Below, one piece after another: positions 50,059 to 61,244 of a DNA stretch of 61,244 bases. Each line of letters begins with the position of its first letter. Position 1 is the first letter of the stretch. Made by a program: the position numbers and the translations under genes. The DNA lies in NCBI GenBank assembly GCA_000310025.1, contig FN649740.1:735189-796432 (forward strand). The letters are read 5' to 3'. The DNA comes from Ectocarpus siliculosus (lineage: Eukaryota > Sar > Phaeophyceae > Ectocarpales > Ectocarpaceae). The notes beneath the pieces are model-generated. The model was given only the letters and a program-made list of their open reading frames with translations. It did not search any database and had not been told where the DNA came from.

Positions 50059-53000
50059 TCACCGGGACCCACGTATCCATCTCCACAACTTCCCAAACCC
50101 ATACAAGCCCCGTCTCTTCGGACCATCACCACCATCACCACTACCACCACCGTCACTGCTTCCAACAGCACCACTTGCCGACATTAAACTACTGTAACTG
50201 CCGTCCTGTTCCCTATCCCTTTTCGTCGGAAGAAGAGGCATCAAGCGGACACCCGTTTCCGCATCCCGGATAACCTCTTCCTCAACAAATTCTGCTGCCC
50301 ACGACGGCTCCTCGTCGCCCACCCCGGCCCGGCAACCAGAAGGCATAAGAGCGACCGACTCTGCTTCTTGTGGGACCGGCTGTGGCGGCACAAGGAACTT
50401 GTCTTGGTGTTGGCGATGCTCTCGAGAATTTCCTGGGGGCAATGGTCGTGTTAGTCGGGCGTGTTTCTCCAGGTCAATGATGTCGCGCCTTAGGGTGTCC
50501 AGTCTCGCGCGCCTCGCTCGCATCTCGTTAGCCCTTGCTACGACAGCCCTCTCCTGGAAAAAAGCGCAAAAAAGACACGATATGTGCTGTTTAACTGAAT
50601 GTGGTCCCCAAAACAAAAAAATATGAAATGCTTAGAAGTTCCAACTAAATTGAATGGTACATTAGTCGATTTTTGTCTGGGTTTGTTTTTCTGTCCAAAA
50701 CAAGCTATTAATAGCCCACCACGACAGATTTCAGGAAATCTCATTTTTTTTTGTCTCGAACACAAACGTCTGGTAGTGTACAGCTACCTTTTCTCTCTTT
50801 CTCTTATGGGTATTGTGAAGACGATTCCCAAGCTGTAGTCACCAGTAGCAGCTTGGGCGTCTCTGTGTGGAGGGAAAATACAACATGCCAACAAGCTAAA
50901 TGCATTGGCTACAATATTATCACACCCGCGAGCCGAGGAAAACCGCGTATTTTGCACGAAATCTTTCTTCGCGAGTGTAGCACACAGAACAGTGCCGAAC
51001 ATATCAACCAACACTGACACGGATCGTAAACGGCCATCATGAGCAATCGAAATATACGCAGCCTACCTGACGGATGAGCTCCAGCTGCACCTCGGCCCAC
51101 TCTCCGTCCGAAGTGTCGTCGTTTTTTCCCTCCTTCTCGAGATCACCCCGCACCCTGGAATTTTGGCATTGGGGGTTACACAGACTGGCAATAACCCAAA
51201 AAATGTTTGGAAAGTACAAGATTTGAAAATGGGTCCCACCACGCCAGGCTTGATTGCTAGGAGAATGTCATCTGCTCTTGCTTTACCCAAGAACAGGAAT
51301 CGTGGGTAACGCGTCGAAGAGTTTTGTCGACGTGTCTCCGGGGCGACACCTCTCTCATGAGGCTTTTGAGCTGTAGATGATTCTCCCATTTCGCGCGGAA
51401 ACAGGAAGAAAGAAATGAAAATGCGGCTTGGGATGAAACGGCTTCAAAATAAGAGTGCTGCTCATCGAAAAGATACTGGAGCTTGGGGTGGGCAATTTCA
51501 AGGTGATGTCGACATGTTTCGGGAGACACATGGTGTTGCGACTCACGTGCCGAGCTCGGCCCAATTCGTAGACAAGGCCCCGCGGTCTTCCGAGAGCTTG
51601 GCCTCCTCCCGGCTGTGCTGTCTACCCAGAACCCCTGCCTGCACCAGTAGAAGAGAATAGATCGGCGGTGGAATGGTGATGGTGTGGATGATTCCCTCTT
51701 TTGACAGCAGTTACAGATTCGCGATCATGTGTAGAGGTATTCAACGTCCTAAATAGTGTTCGTGCGCTATCGCATCCGGTCCTCACACGTGCTTAGCCGG
51801 CACGGGGTTCGCTGATAGTCTCAGCAAGAGGGGGTCGGCGGACGGGCAGGAGGGTGTAGTCATGATCAATAACAGCCAAGCTGCTTTCGGGCACGTGGTT
51901 GCACTGGAGCTTGGCGGGTGCCTAGACTTGAATGTAGTGTTGTTGCGATGCCCCATGAAACACTTGACAGAGACTCGAGATATATAGGTCGGCTTCCTTC
52001 AATAACTGACCAACGACAAAAAGGCGTGCATCAACCATCAACCAAAAATTGGCCTCACGGCTATGCACCTCGATGAGACAGCCCGCCCGCTCTAGCTCTT
52101 TATTACCCCCCGCGCGCTGCAGTCCCACCCCGTTCCAATCCCCGGTGCTCTCCCCCTGCACGGCCGCCCCAATCCCTCCTCCTCCCACAAAATCGCCCCC
52201 GAAGGCCGGCCTCGATCCTGCTCGGCTATCGCTCGTGCCATTGCTGCCTTCTCCGACATGTTGTAGACCACCCCCATCATCCCCTATCCCCACGTACACC
52301 GCTGCCCCTTCACTCCTCCGGTGCCCTGCGTCTTTTGCTGCCCCCGGGCTGGTTTCGGGTAGCGCCGTCGACGAACGGCGGTCGAACAGCCGGCGGTAGG
52401 CCGCGAGCCGCAGGGGCGGCACCCCGACAAAGCTCCGGTCAACCCCGCGAGACAGGGATTCCAGTGGGACGATGGCCGCGTGGACGGTTAAGGGTGGGCT
52501 TCGATGAAGGCCATCGTGCAGAGGCAGCGATGACGGTGAGTCGTGCTCGGCTCCTGCCAAGGGGCTGTGAGGCCCCAGGTCTTCGAGAATGGTCCCGGAG
52601 CTAGAGAACGGCCGATTGTGAGGATAGGGGGGGGGCAACAAGGTCGAGACAGGCTACAACCTCCTTCGGATGGACCCACCGTTTGGTGGAGCGGGCAAAA
52701 TGTTCGGAAAAATGCGACTTTCAACTGAAAACAAACGTTTTAGTCGTCATTAAAAGCCCGAAACAAGCATCGAAACTTCTCCGAAACGGCCAGTACCAAC
52801 CGATCAGAGGCTTCCGTGGTGCGTTCCCATCATGAAGACTCTGCCTGGATCCTGTTCCAGCAGCGCGAACGTGGGGCAAGTCAAACGCTTCCCGTTTGAA
52901 AACACGCAAGCACCGTGTGTTGCTCATAAAACCGAAATAAGTTTCAAGAATAGAACTGTAGCGTCTCGGTCCCTCGGGCGGGCCGCACCGCCGGAGAAAC

Positions 53001-56000
53001 GTCGACCTCGCCCACCTCCACCCGCAGAGGGGTAGGCTTGATCGCGTTTGCCGCTCTATGCACAGCAAGACCGGCGTGCCTTGATACTCAGAACGTACAT
53101 CGAAACAACGAACGTAAGCCCCGAAACCGTCGTTGACGGTGGCAGGCGTCCTCCGACCCTCTCTCTCACCCGGGGGGTGCCGCCGGGGATAGCTCCAACC
53201 AGCCCTCTTTCGTTAGACGCAGCAGCGTTGCCCCGTCCACGGAGCACTCTTCCAACAATTGGGCCGGGTGCGCACTGCCGGGTGGAGGGGACGCAGCCGA
53301 CGCAGCCCCTAGTGCGAAGAATGCGGTTCGTGACGATTTTGGGGCTACCATCGGTCGGGATCGATGCGAGGAGGGGGCGTGTATTGGGCCGCTGTTCCGA
53401 CTGGACGCAACGAAATAGGTATGGAAGGGTCTCATATGAACCGTGCACCTTCAATCCGCGACTAGTCGTCGAGACTGGCTTTGCATACATCCACTTCGCC
53501 CGCCATCCCCCTGCATCCTCCTCGTCAATGTAACCGTGTTTCCACAGATGATATTCTTTGCACCATAACATACACCAGATATTCCCGCTTTGTGCTAAAC
53601 ACACGCACAGGACAGCTAACAGACGACGAAACTTCGTTCCCTGCACGGCCCCAATCGACAAGGAGACGAAAGCCCAAGACAGAAAAACAGGATACTTCCG
53701 AAGTATGTACGGAGGCACGATATCCGGAGGGCAGCCAGGATTAACCGAGACACCACCCACCAGCCGCGTTGACGCCGACTACGACGGACGGAACACTCAG
53801 CATCCCCATCGCCTCCCACAGGGGTGACCATTCCTCTCGGCTCTTGTCCGCTTCCCCCACCGCTCCGGACGCAGCATCGCGTGGGAGTAGCCCCCAGGTG
53901 GCCGCTAGGGCTAGGGCTTCGCCGTCCACCGTGGCTCGGCACGCCTCGGCGATGGTGACTGCGGTGTGAACCACCGGCCAGATGGGCGGGGCAAGGAAGG
54001 GCGGGCGGAGCATGCGCGATCTAAAGTCATCCCGAAGCGATCGGAATGTCGTACTCGGCCGTGGTATTTGCATCCCTATGTAGAAAGACGGGACGATCCA
54101 CGTGGGGGGCTTTGTCGCGACGCAGGTCTTGACGGCACCAACTAAGCCTGGAGCGACATGAAGTGTTTGTTGTACTATGTTTGGCCAATCTTGTCAAGGT
54201 TAAGCTGGGCGTGCAAACACGGTGACTTTGCCCGCACGGCACCGCGGTGCGTATCGCCTACCGCACCCTCTTGAGAGTAGGGTTGACCGGGACCCCGTGA
54301 TACAGTCTTGCATGGTCTGTCAGGAATCCTCTTCGAACGCCGGGTCTCATTCCTAGTCCCAACCTTCGCTTTCCAGACGAACGAACCCCTTAAGCCTTCC
54401 GGAACAAAAACTTCCGGGGTCTAGCGCTCGAACCCACCTGCGGAAGAGCTTTGTTTCACTCTCTTGAGAATATCCAGGAGCCCCGCGCGTCTACCTCCCG
54501 TAAGCTCCGCGAGCATCGAGACGTCCGCGACCGACAGCTGGTGGTGGAGCTCGAGTTCTCGAGCAACGGCAATAACTTCCTGGGGTCGCAAGGGTGGGGG
54601 GGGGGGGGGGTTCAGGGGTTCCGCAGTCATCACATTCGCCACGTGGGGCGAATTATGAAACTCGTTTTTTTGGTGGTCGTCAAAAGTGGATGCGAACAGC
54701 GTTGTTCTGACCTGCTCCCTCTGCGTAGCTGACGGGAGAGCCACTCTCACAACCACCACTTCGCCCGAAGAATCCTGGCGATCGCAACTTTTCTCAGAGT
54801 TCTCCTCGGAAAGCCCGTCGCTCTCGGGAAGAGCTTGCTGCAGAGCTTGTTGTAGTTCCGCGAGCACCCAGGGGTTCGACGAACTGAAACCGGAGTGCAC
54901 CCACCGGGGGATGAACGTTGACCATGGAGCAAAGAGTCAGAAGAGGAAAATAGTGATATAGAAGCCGTGCTAACGGTGCACTGGATAAACACATCTCGGT
55001 GGATGAACTTGATGCCTGTTTTGAAGGGCTGTCACTTTCCACCCCGGCCTGGGTTTACCTGCCAACGTGCCGCAAAAGGTCGTTCACACCTACTCCATCC
55101 GCATACACAACCGTTTCTTCCATGCTGAGCGTGGCAACCATCGCGTTTCCACCTGCAACCGCGTGATGATGCGTAGGGTGAAGGGTTTCTATTGTCTTAC
55201 TCTTTCCGCGACAGCTATCGCAGACCATGACTGCCAAAAGGGAGGCTTTACGGCAGATTTCATTTCGAGACTTCACAACAGACGCGCAATTGTATGAACA
55301 GCTCGGATTTCGCATAGACACCACCGTCCTGTGTCCAGAGGCTGGGGCAAGTGTCTACGGGAGTCAAAGCTCCGCACACTCAACCGCCACCGCCATTCCT
55401 CCTGGGAAGGGACACTCTCGAAGAATGGCATTGATACGGAGACGAGAAGTTGCGTGCGCTGCGCCACGTTCGTTGTGACCTTCTTGTTGCTTGTGTGACA
55501 ATTCGCATCCAGCTCTCATTCTCGGAGGCCCTTGAGTTCATCGCAACCCCTTTCCTTGACAGACAAGGCCTCACAGGCACCATACATCGCATGTACATGT
55601 AGTTCAATAACAATCCAAACATTTGATGGGTCGGAGTTGCTCAGCAGCGAAGGAGACAAGGAGTAGGGGTTGCTGTCGACGAGGTGACCGCTTCCAATGA
55701 GCGTGGCAGTCTGGGGTGACACCACAAGGGAGTCCAAAAGCACGACACGAACAGCAGGTAATAACCCACCTGATCATTACGGTTCCAAGACCGCGGGACG
55801 CCAGCTTCCATCCCCATCTCGCCAAATCGACACACAGCAATGCTCCGGGTTCTGACCCGTCGGTCCGTCCCCCCTCCAGCGCCGCCGCCTGTTCTGCGAC
55901 TACCATCGCTTTTTTCTCTTCCCCGAGCTCTTGCGATGGTGACCATCCTATATCCAGAAGGAAGCTGCGCCTCCCGTTGGCGGTACTTGCGGCCGTGTTT

Positions 56001-57007
56001 GATGGGGATACGTTGGAAGCGGGTGACTGCGAGTCCTGGGGATTGTCGTCGTTGTTGTCGTTACTACGAGTAGAGGAAGCGTCTGCTGGTGAGGGACAGG
56101 TTTCGCCGCTGGTGGTGCAGGGAACGCAGGCAAGGGCCTGCTCCAAGGCCGAAAGAGCAACAGTATCGAGCTGCTCGCCATCCAGCACGGCCTGTGTCGC
56201 CCAGAGCACCACGGAGTCCCAAGTAGAGACCACTACTGGGTTTGGCGTGGCTCGTGCTGCTGTTGTTGGTGGTGTTGCCGGCAGCGAGTCATGTTCCTTG
56301 TCACGTTCAACTTCGCCACCTGTCGTGTCCCACACCGTGCTGCTGTAGGGCGACTGCTGTCGTTCGTGTTGTCGTTCAACCTCTACGCCCCGTTGCGGTA
56401 CAGCAGTGGCGGTGCGTACTGATGAAGGTTCTCCACCAATGCTGTGGCCACCATGGTCAACAGGTGACGCATGTTGCGGCCACACAAGCTGTTGGTCCAC
56501 CAAGGACGAAAACAGGCCCGTCCCGAGCGCGCAGTCGTAAGGCACACCAAGCCGGACAGCAGGCCACGGCGACAAAGTGCTAGCGCTACCCGTGTTGTCG
56601 GCGGCGGCGGCGGCGGCTCGTTCGCTGTGCAACGTAGAGTGCGCTCCTGGGACACCAATGCTGCCTCTGCCAACGAGTGTGTGCGACCAACGTTCTCTCG
56701 CGGTCGACGTCAAGTATGCATCGGGGCCAGTCACCACGTAGAATCGGTGGATCGACGTCTCTGTAGGTGCTGCTGCTTGGGGGACTGATGTTGCACCCGC
56801 TCCGTCCTCGGTCAGCCGAGTGGGGTGCAATCGCTGGGACAGGGCCTTCAGCAGCACCTCACCTCTTAGCTTTGACGCTCGCGTAGAGATGCGCCGCTTA
56901 GTCTCAGAGTCCGCATCGCCTAGAGCGATGACAGCAACTCCAGCACCCAGGCAGAGAAAAGCTCCTGCAGCACCTGCAGCAGGCTGCAGGCGGCGTCGTG
57001 AGCCCAT
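50059..57007 (-). CDS. large protein with N-terminal hydrophobic segment, ATPase-like core and coiled-coil tail
   Basis: Minus exons: 57007-55770, a middle exon ending at 55059 (start near 55214 uncertain), 54883-54438, 54075-53761, 53308-53170, 52600-52069, 51638-51547, 51154-51067, 50553-50059 (stop). From 55059 on every junction is phase-consistent. Length is about 1,165 residues. Residues 12-30 (AAGAFLCLGAGVAVIAL) are hydrophobic after an Arg-rich start, suggesting organelle targeting or a membrane anchor. DLARWGWKLASRGLGTVMIR, LAELQQALQQALP, VVVVRVALPSATQREQV and QLSVADVSMLAELTGG recall the ordered second half of AAA-type ATPases such as the RNA12/Yme2 group; this is a resemblance from memory. 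No intact GxxxxGK[ST] Walker A is present in exon 1, where RFYVVTGPDAYLTSTARERW would be the only candidate. HPAQLLEECSVDGATLLRLT follows. The C-terminus is heptad-like (ERAVVARANEMRARRARLDT). Confidence 0.62.
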
Positions 57008-57277
57008 CCTATGAGGGTGTACGGTGCACGGGTGAACGGCGAACGGCGTGAAGGAAGGAAGGTGGATGCGGCGGAATTAACCAAAAACGCGGCGGAACCT
57101 GATGGGATCCAATGATCCAATATCCATGGCTGCGTGGCTGCGTTGCTGCGAATGATAAACGCCCAGATTAACAACAACAGATTGACTGCTGGCTCACTGG
57201 GCAAAAAAATAGGCAGAAAGGAGGTGTGCGCATAGAAGGTGCGATACAGGCTTGCGAGAAGACGCGAAGAAGCAATC
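57008..57277. promoter_or_regulatory. short divergent (bidirectional) promoter interval
   Basis: Only 270 bp separate the start codons of two genes transcribed away from each other. Both 5' UTRs and both core promoters must fit here. I see no clear TATA box; GGAAGGAAGG and repeated GAACGGCG words lie near 57030-57060. Confidence 0.5.
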
Positions 57278-60200
57278 ATGTCGGTCCCGGAGGGTACGGC
57301 GGCTATCCGCGAGGCAATCGAGGCGAGGCGCTCAAAAATCAAGACACCCGGTGAATCTCTCAAGACGCTGGAGAGAGATGCTTCGCGCAAAAAAGCCTGG
57401 TGAGAGAGCGTGCGCTCGAAAGAGAGCTTAGGCAGTAAAGGGACATAGGCACGCGTGTGGCTAGTGCCCTGTTGTTGTGGTACTTTATGAAGCTTTTGCA
57501 GCTCTTCGTAGGCACTCCGGCATGCATGTCTTTATCACAGATACGGAAAAATGGCGATACGCATTAATTAGACTCACCTCGATTCTACGATAATCTGGTA
57601 CAGTAGTCTACCGTGTAAATACAATAGTACGCAAGTAGATGGGGCCATTCGTGTAGGTACCGTTCGTGAAGGCTTGGCTTTCGTTCTCGCCTCTTATCCT
57701 CCCAGATTCTCCATCAACCAAGACAGGCTTCAGCTCGTCGTGATGTCATCGAACCGTGTAATGCAGCCAGCCACCCTGTTTGTCATCCCCAAACCTTCAC
57801 AAAACAACCCATAGGTGGAACGAGAAAATCCAGATAGCTTGCATGGACAAGGACGGTGAGCCGATCCAAGGATGCGCATGGAAAGTCCCTCGACGCCGCC
57901 TCACCGAGGTCGTGCTGCGGAACATGTGCTTGACCTGCCCGGAACACGTCAAGGTGATTTTTTTGGCGAGGACGTCGCATCGTGCGCCGTAGCATGGTAG
58001 GGATGGATGTGACAACCAACACGGGTATAGCAGGACACCACGAAAAGGGAGGCATGACTTGGTGGGGCTGGGGAGGAAGGAGCGGATGGAGCTTTCGCTC
58101 GCATGTTCACACTTCTGGTGTTGTTCGCCCGTACCTCGTTCGTGATTTTAGATCGAGTACCTCAAGGACCAGACCACGGGGGACATCGTGTGGCCGCCGC
58201 ATGCCCAGATGCACTGCCATCCGTTGCCTTGGAACTACGCCGTCGTCGCCATGGAAGAGAAAGAGGCGAGATGCATGTCTTGATGTGTCACCTTCGTCGT
58301 GGATATGCATGGTAGTTGTCATGTCATCAGTCGTTTCATTCGGTTGACCTTTGCATATACCTGGTGCCCGGTGTGCTCTGAGGACGTTTCGCATTTTTTT
58401 CTAGTTCGATACCTTCTGCCGGTGGTACCAATCACATATGCCGTGTGGTCTTCGAAGAAACCAAACGTTGGTGCGAACGTGTTTGAGGAAGATGTCGTGA
58501 GCAATTCCGCACAGCAGAGGGTTTGTTGTCGAAACGATCACTGCATATCACTCCATGCTCAAACTCAGACTACAGTAGTCTGGTGTCACAGGGAATGTAA
58601 TCCAGCTCTCAATCTCATCAACTACGTGAGGTGACGACAAGATCTTGTAATATTGCCGCGCTGCCGCACTATTCCGATGTGTCAATCAAACCTATCAAGG
58701 TGATTGATCGCTCGAGAGACCCTACGTACTACGGAGACGTGCAGATCATGATCTTCAACGTGCCGCTCAACACGAACAACGAGAAGACCGAGGTACATAC
58801 GGACTGGCAATCGTAGTGTATGTAGCGCAACTGTCTAACGAAGAGATGGGCGCGGGAAAACCCTGCGGGACGACTTGTTAGGGTGTGCCGGGCCCGTTAA
58901 AACAGGCTTCCACAGCTCCAAACACGCATGCAAGTACAGAAGGTAATTTACACGAAGCTCAACGCCGGAGGGTGAAGTGGTAGTACCGCGAAGTGAGTAC
59001 AGTTCGACCAGAACGAAGTGCCCACCCGCATAATGACGACCGTTTGCCTTGGGCAGTGTTTGCACCCATCGATGAACCCGTCCTGATGCTGGGTGTGGGG
59101 ACGATTGTGCGCCTCCTATAGGTGACATCCGAGGAAGTGAAAGCATGGCTACTGTGCGGGCTACTGGAAGAAGATGAAGATGTAAAGGAGGTACAGCTGT
59201 GTGTACCAGTGCGCCAATTGTCCAGAACTTCACGGGTGGTTAAAGAGGGATAGGCGAGAAAACCACAAACTGGTGATAATGGCAGATAATGTTGACTTAA
59301 AGCGACGTGGTGTTGTCGTTGAACTATTTGAACGCTACGCTGGTCGTTTTTTTTGTCGTACGCCTGCTTCCCCACAACAACAACCAAAGAATGCAACATG
59401 TGGTCCTATGGTAGGTTAATGCTACTCGCGAAGTCTGCGGGACGGACTATAATTTCTTCCCAAACCGAAACCTTACAAGTGACGGCGAAAACAACCCACT
59501 GCCTTCGAGCACGCCCTCGACCCTACCCCTGAAACGGCTACACAGCGTAGGCTCAGGACGTAGTGTACGTTGTGTCCTGGCACCTGCACGTGTCACCTTA
59601 TGCCCTTGATTTTACTCGCTTAGGCACTGTTGAATCATATTCCCATCTTTGCCCGCCCCGTGGGCAAAAAAAAGGCTCGAGAGATCGTACGGACTCTGGA
59701 GGCGGAGGCTAAGATGGTGGAGCACCAACTGTCGAGGGTGGGGTACATGAAGTTCACGAAGAAGGTACGCCCTGTCTTGTAGCCGCGATCCTTGTCCTGT
59801 GTGTTGGTTGGCTTCGACAGATACGGCCGAGCAATGGGCACGGTTGGGGACGTGTGTTGGAGCAGCAGATGGAACAGCGTAGGAAAGGGCATGGTCGGGG
59901 TATCGCTCTGGTGGTTCTCGGAGTAAACAAGCAGAAATATCACGTTTAGCCGTGAATATTGATTTATATGGTTTTCGTATTTGCTATCACGCGGATAGAC
60001 CGGCGTCGGGTACAAATATGGAGGGCGGGGAGAGGAGGGAGAGAGAGACAGCGGGGGGTGGGGGGGTGCACTCATGGTCGTGCATGCCGTAGTCGTTAGA
60101 CCATTGACGTCGCATCTCTACAAAGCCGGGACGGAGCACGCCGGGTTCTCACCGGGCCAGGCTCTCACATCACCAAGCCCGAAGGTCCGTGAGGTATTCG

Positions 60201-60942
60201 GCGAGTCGCACGGACGGTGCGCTGCATCCTGCTGAGGGTGTTCGGCTTCTTGTGCTTACTTCCTTGCATACGGGTGCCAGCCGCGAATGACTTAGTTTAT
60301 TTTCTGGTGATTTCACTTCCGAGATAGTTATCATCACTGTGTAACTACGTAGAGGGTGCTTGACCAATTTATCACAACGTGGCGCGATCATCCCCCTTTG
60401 TGCGTAGTGAAGGCTCTCGACCCCGCACAACATAATCTACTCGACCACCATTCATGCTTACCGCAGAAAACAGCCAAAGCAACAGAAAAAAAGCGGTAAC
60501 CTGGTTGGTGGGGGGTGGGGGGTGGGGGTTAATACTTGATCACACATACATGCGAGTGAGCAAGAGGGAAGAAAACAAAGAGAGAGGCAATGAGAGGGGA
60601 GGAGGAAGATACAGAGGCGTGTCAAGCAACCGCGCAACAGATCTGACGGCGATTGCGCGCTTGACGAGCGTGTCTGTGATAGCAACCTGTGACACCGACT
60701 GATTCGCCGTCGACGGTTTGGTCGACGTGCTTTGGCAGACCGGGTTCGGCAAGGACGAGAAGCAGTTGCTTACGGACGAGGAGCAAGCCGCCAAGAGGGA
60801 GGAGAGGAACGAGGCTCTCAGCGCGGAGAGAGATAAGGCACGACGCTTGCGTCTTGTTGACGTTGTCGATGTCATCGTTGCTCTGTTTGGCCCCTGTTGC
60901 TGTCGTCGTCGCCGTTGTCGTTGGTGTTCATGTTTCTGGTGA
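57278..60942 (+). CDS. unrecognised multi-exon protein (3' end unresolved)
   Basis: Exons join in phase: 57278-57399 (ATG), 57815-57953, 58152-58265, 58700-58792, 59122-59190, 59624-59764, and from 60739 with an open frame to 60942. The start MSVPEGTAAIREAIEARR is followed by AWWNEKIQIACMDKDGEPIQ, IEYLKDQTTGDIVWPPHAQM, DPTYYGDVQIMIFNVPLN, VTSEEVKAWLLCGLLEEDED, RPVGKKKAREIVRTLEAEAK and the charged helix KDEKQLLTDEEQAAKREERN. Six exons sum to 678 nt (226 codons) without a phase break, which argues strongly for a real gene. The third exon would need a GC donor (AAAGAG|GCGAGA). The last exon probably splices again, since the frame beyond RDKARR becomes Val/Cys-rich and unlike protein. I do not recognise a family. 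Confidence 0.68.
60071..60215 (+). repeat. dispersed repeat, copy 2
   Basis: Same-orientation partner of 851-996, sharing CGTGCATGCCGTAGTCGTTAG, then CGGGACGGAGCACGCCGGGTT and CGTGAGGTATTC. It lies in the last resolved intron of the unrecognised gene. Confidence 0.75.
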
Positions 60943-61217
60943 TAACTTTTGGTGGTCTCGAATGGTTCGTAGCCACTGATTGATAGCAATGTGTGGTTGT
61001 TGAGGACGAAGGGTGACATGCACATCACCTAAGAATGTAGTTTTAACTTTTAGAAATACGAGAGAGAGAGATGGATCACAATAATCGTAAGCTCCCCGAG
61101 GGAGGTTTACAGGCAGGAATGACAAGAATAGAACGTGTACACGAAGCGGAGTAATCCAAATTCACCCATCGTTCATTCCTATCACGGACGATGCCACCCC
61201 GAGGAACCACCGCTGCG

Positions 61218-61244
61218 TAGCCCCCGCCCCCCCCCCCCCCCCCC
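61218..61244 (+). repeat. poly-C run at window end
   Basis: C homopolymer, broken once, reaching the end of the window. It may be where a read or contig stops. Confidence 0.7.

Noticed and set aside
58410-58498. Candidate exon reading KKPNVGANVFEEDV with a GTGAGC donor
   Set aside because: No good acceptor, and the flanking exons join in phase without it.
1-61244. CRISPR arrays, operons or bacterial elements
   Set aside because: Intron-rich eukaryotic sequence. The short tandem repeats seen have no spacer structure.

Overview
The window is eukaryotic nuclear DNA. Genes are split into many short exons with mostly GT-AG introns, exon phases join cleanly, proteins carry long Ala/Ser/Gln runs, and introns and spacers hold microsatellites, transposon debris and one 100-N assembly gap. 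The gene set (linker histone, tubulin polyglutamylase-like enzyme, KICSTOR-type ITFG2) together with this style suggests a stramenopile, most likely a brown alga of the Ectocarpus type. That assignment rests on general appearance, not on a marker gene.

Layout. 1-655: C-terminal remnant of a LINE reverse-transcriptase ORF (-). 851-996: one copy of a ~146 bp repeat whose second copy lies at 60071-60215. 3897-6345: three-exon gene (-) with poly-Ala and poly-Gln runs and an RVSF...LWW...DYRDF segment that may dock protein phosphatase 1. 6600-10352: no supported gene. 10353-18609: complete ten-exon ITFG2 homologue (+). 19586-27808: twelve-exon TTLL5-like glutamylase (-), tail-to-tail with ITFG2. 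27809-35530: gene-poor, repeats and a small hairpin element. 35531-36348: two-exon Cys-rich protein (+), followed at once by a frameshifted PIF1/Helitron helicase fragment that runs into the N gap. 38896-43493: seven-exon linker histone H1 (-). 44237-49628: eleven-exon coiled-coil protein (+). 50059-57007: about nine-exon large protein (-) with an N-terminal hydrophobic segment, an ATPase-like middle and a coiled-coil tail. 57278 to about 60942: unrecognised gene (+), divergent from the previous one with 270 bp between start codons.

The recognisable genes serve unrelated housekeeping roles: nutrient/TORC1 signalling (ITFG2), microtubule or ciliary modification (TTLL), chromatin (H1) and possibly phosphatase targeting. 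There is no operon-like logic. The most notable points are the phase-consistent gene models, several probable GC-AG introns, an intron-rich H1 with a one-base frame break, the RVSF/LWW protein, and the large ATPase-like/coiled-coil gene that shares a promoter interval with an unrecognised gene. Exons were joined by hand from splice consensus, reading phase and remembered protein families. No search was run.
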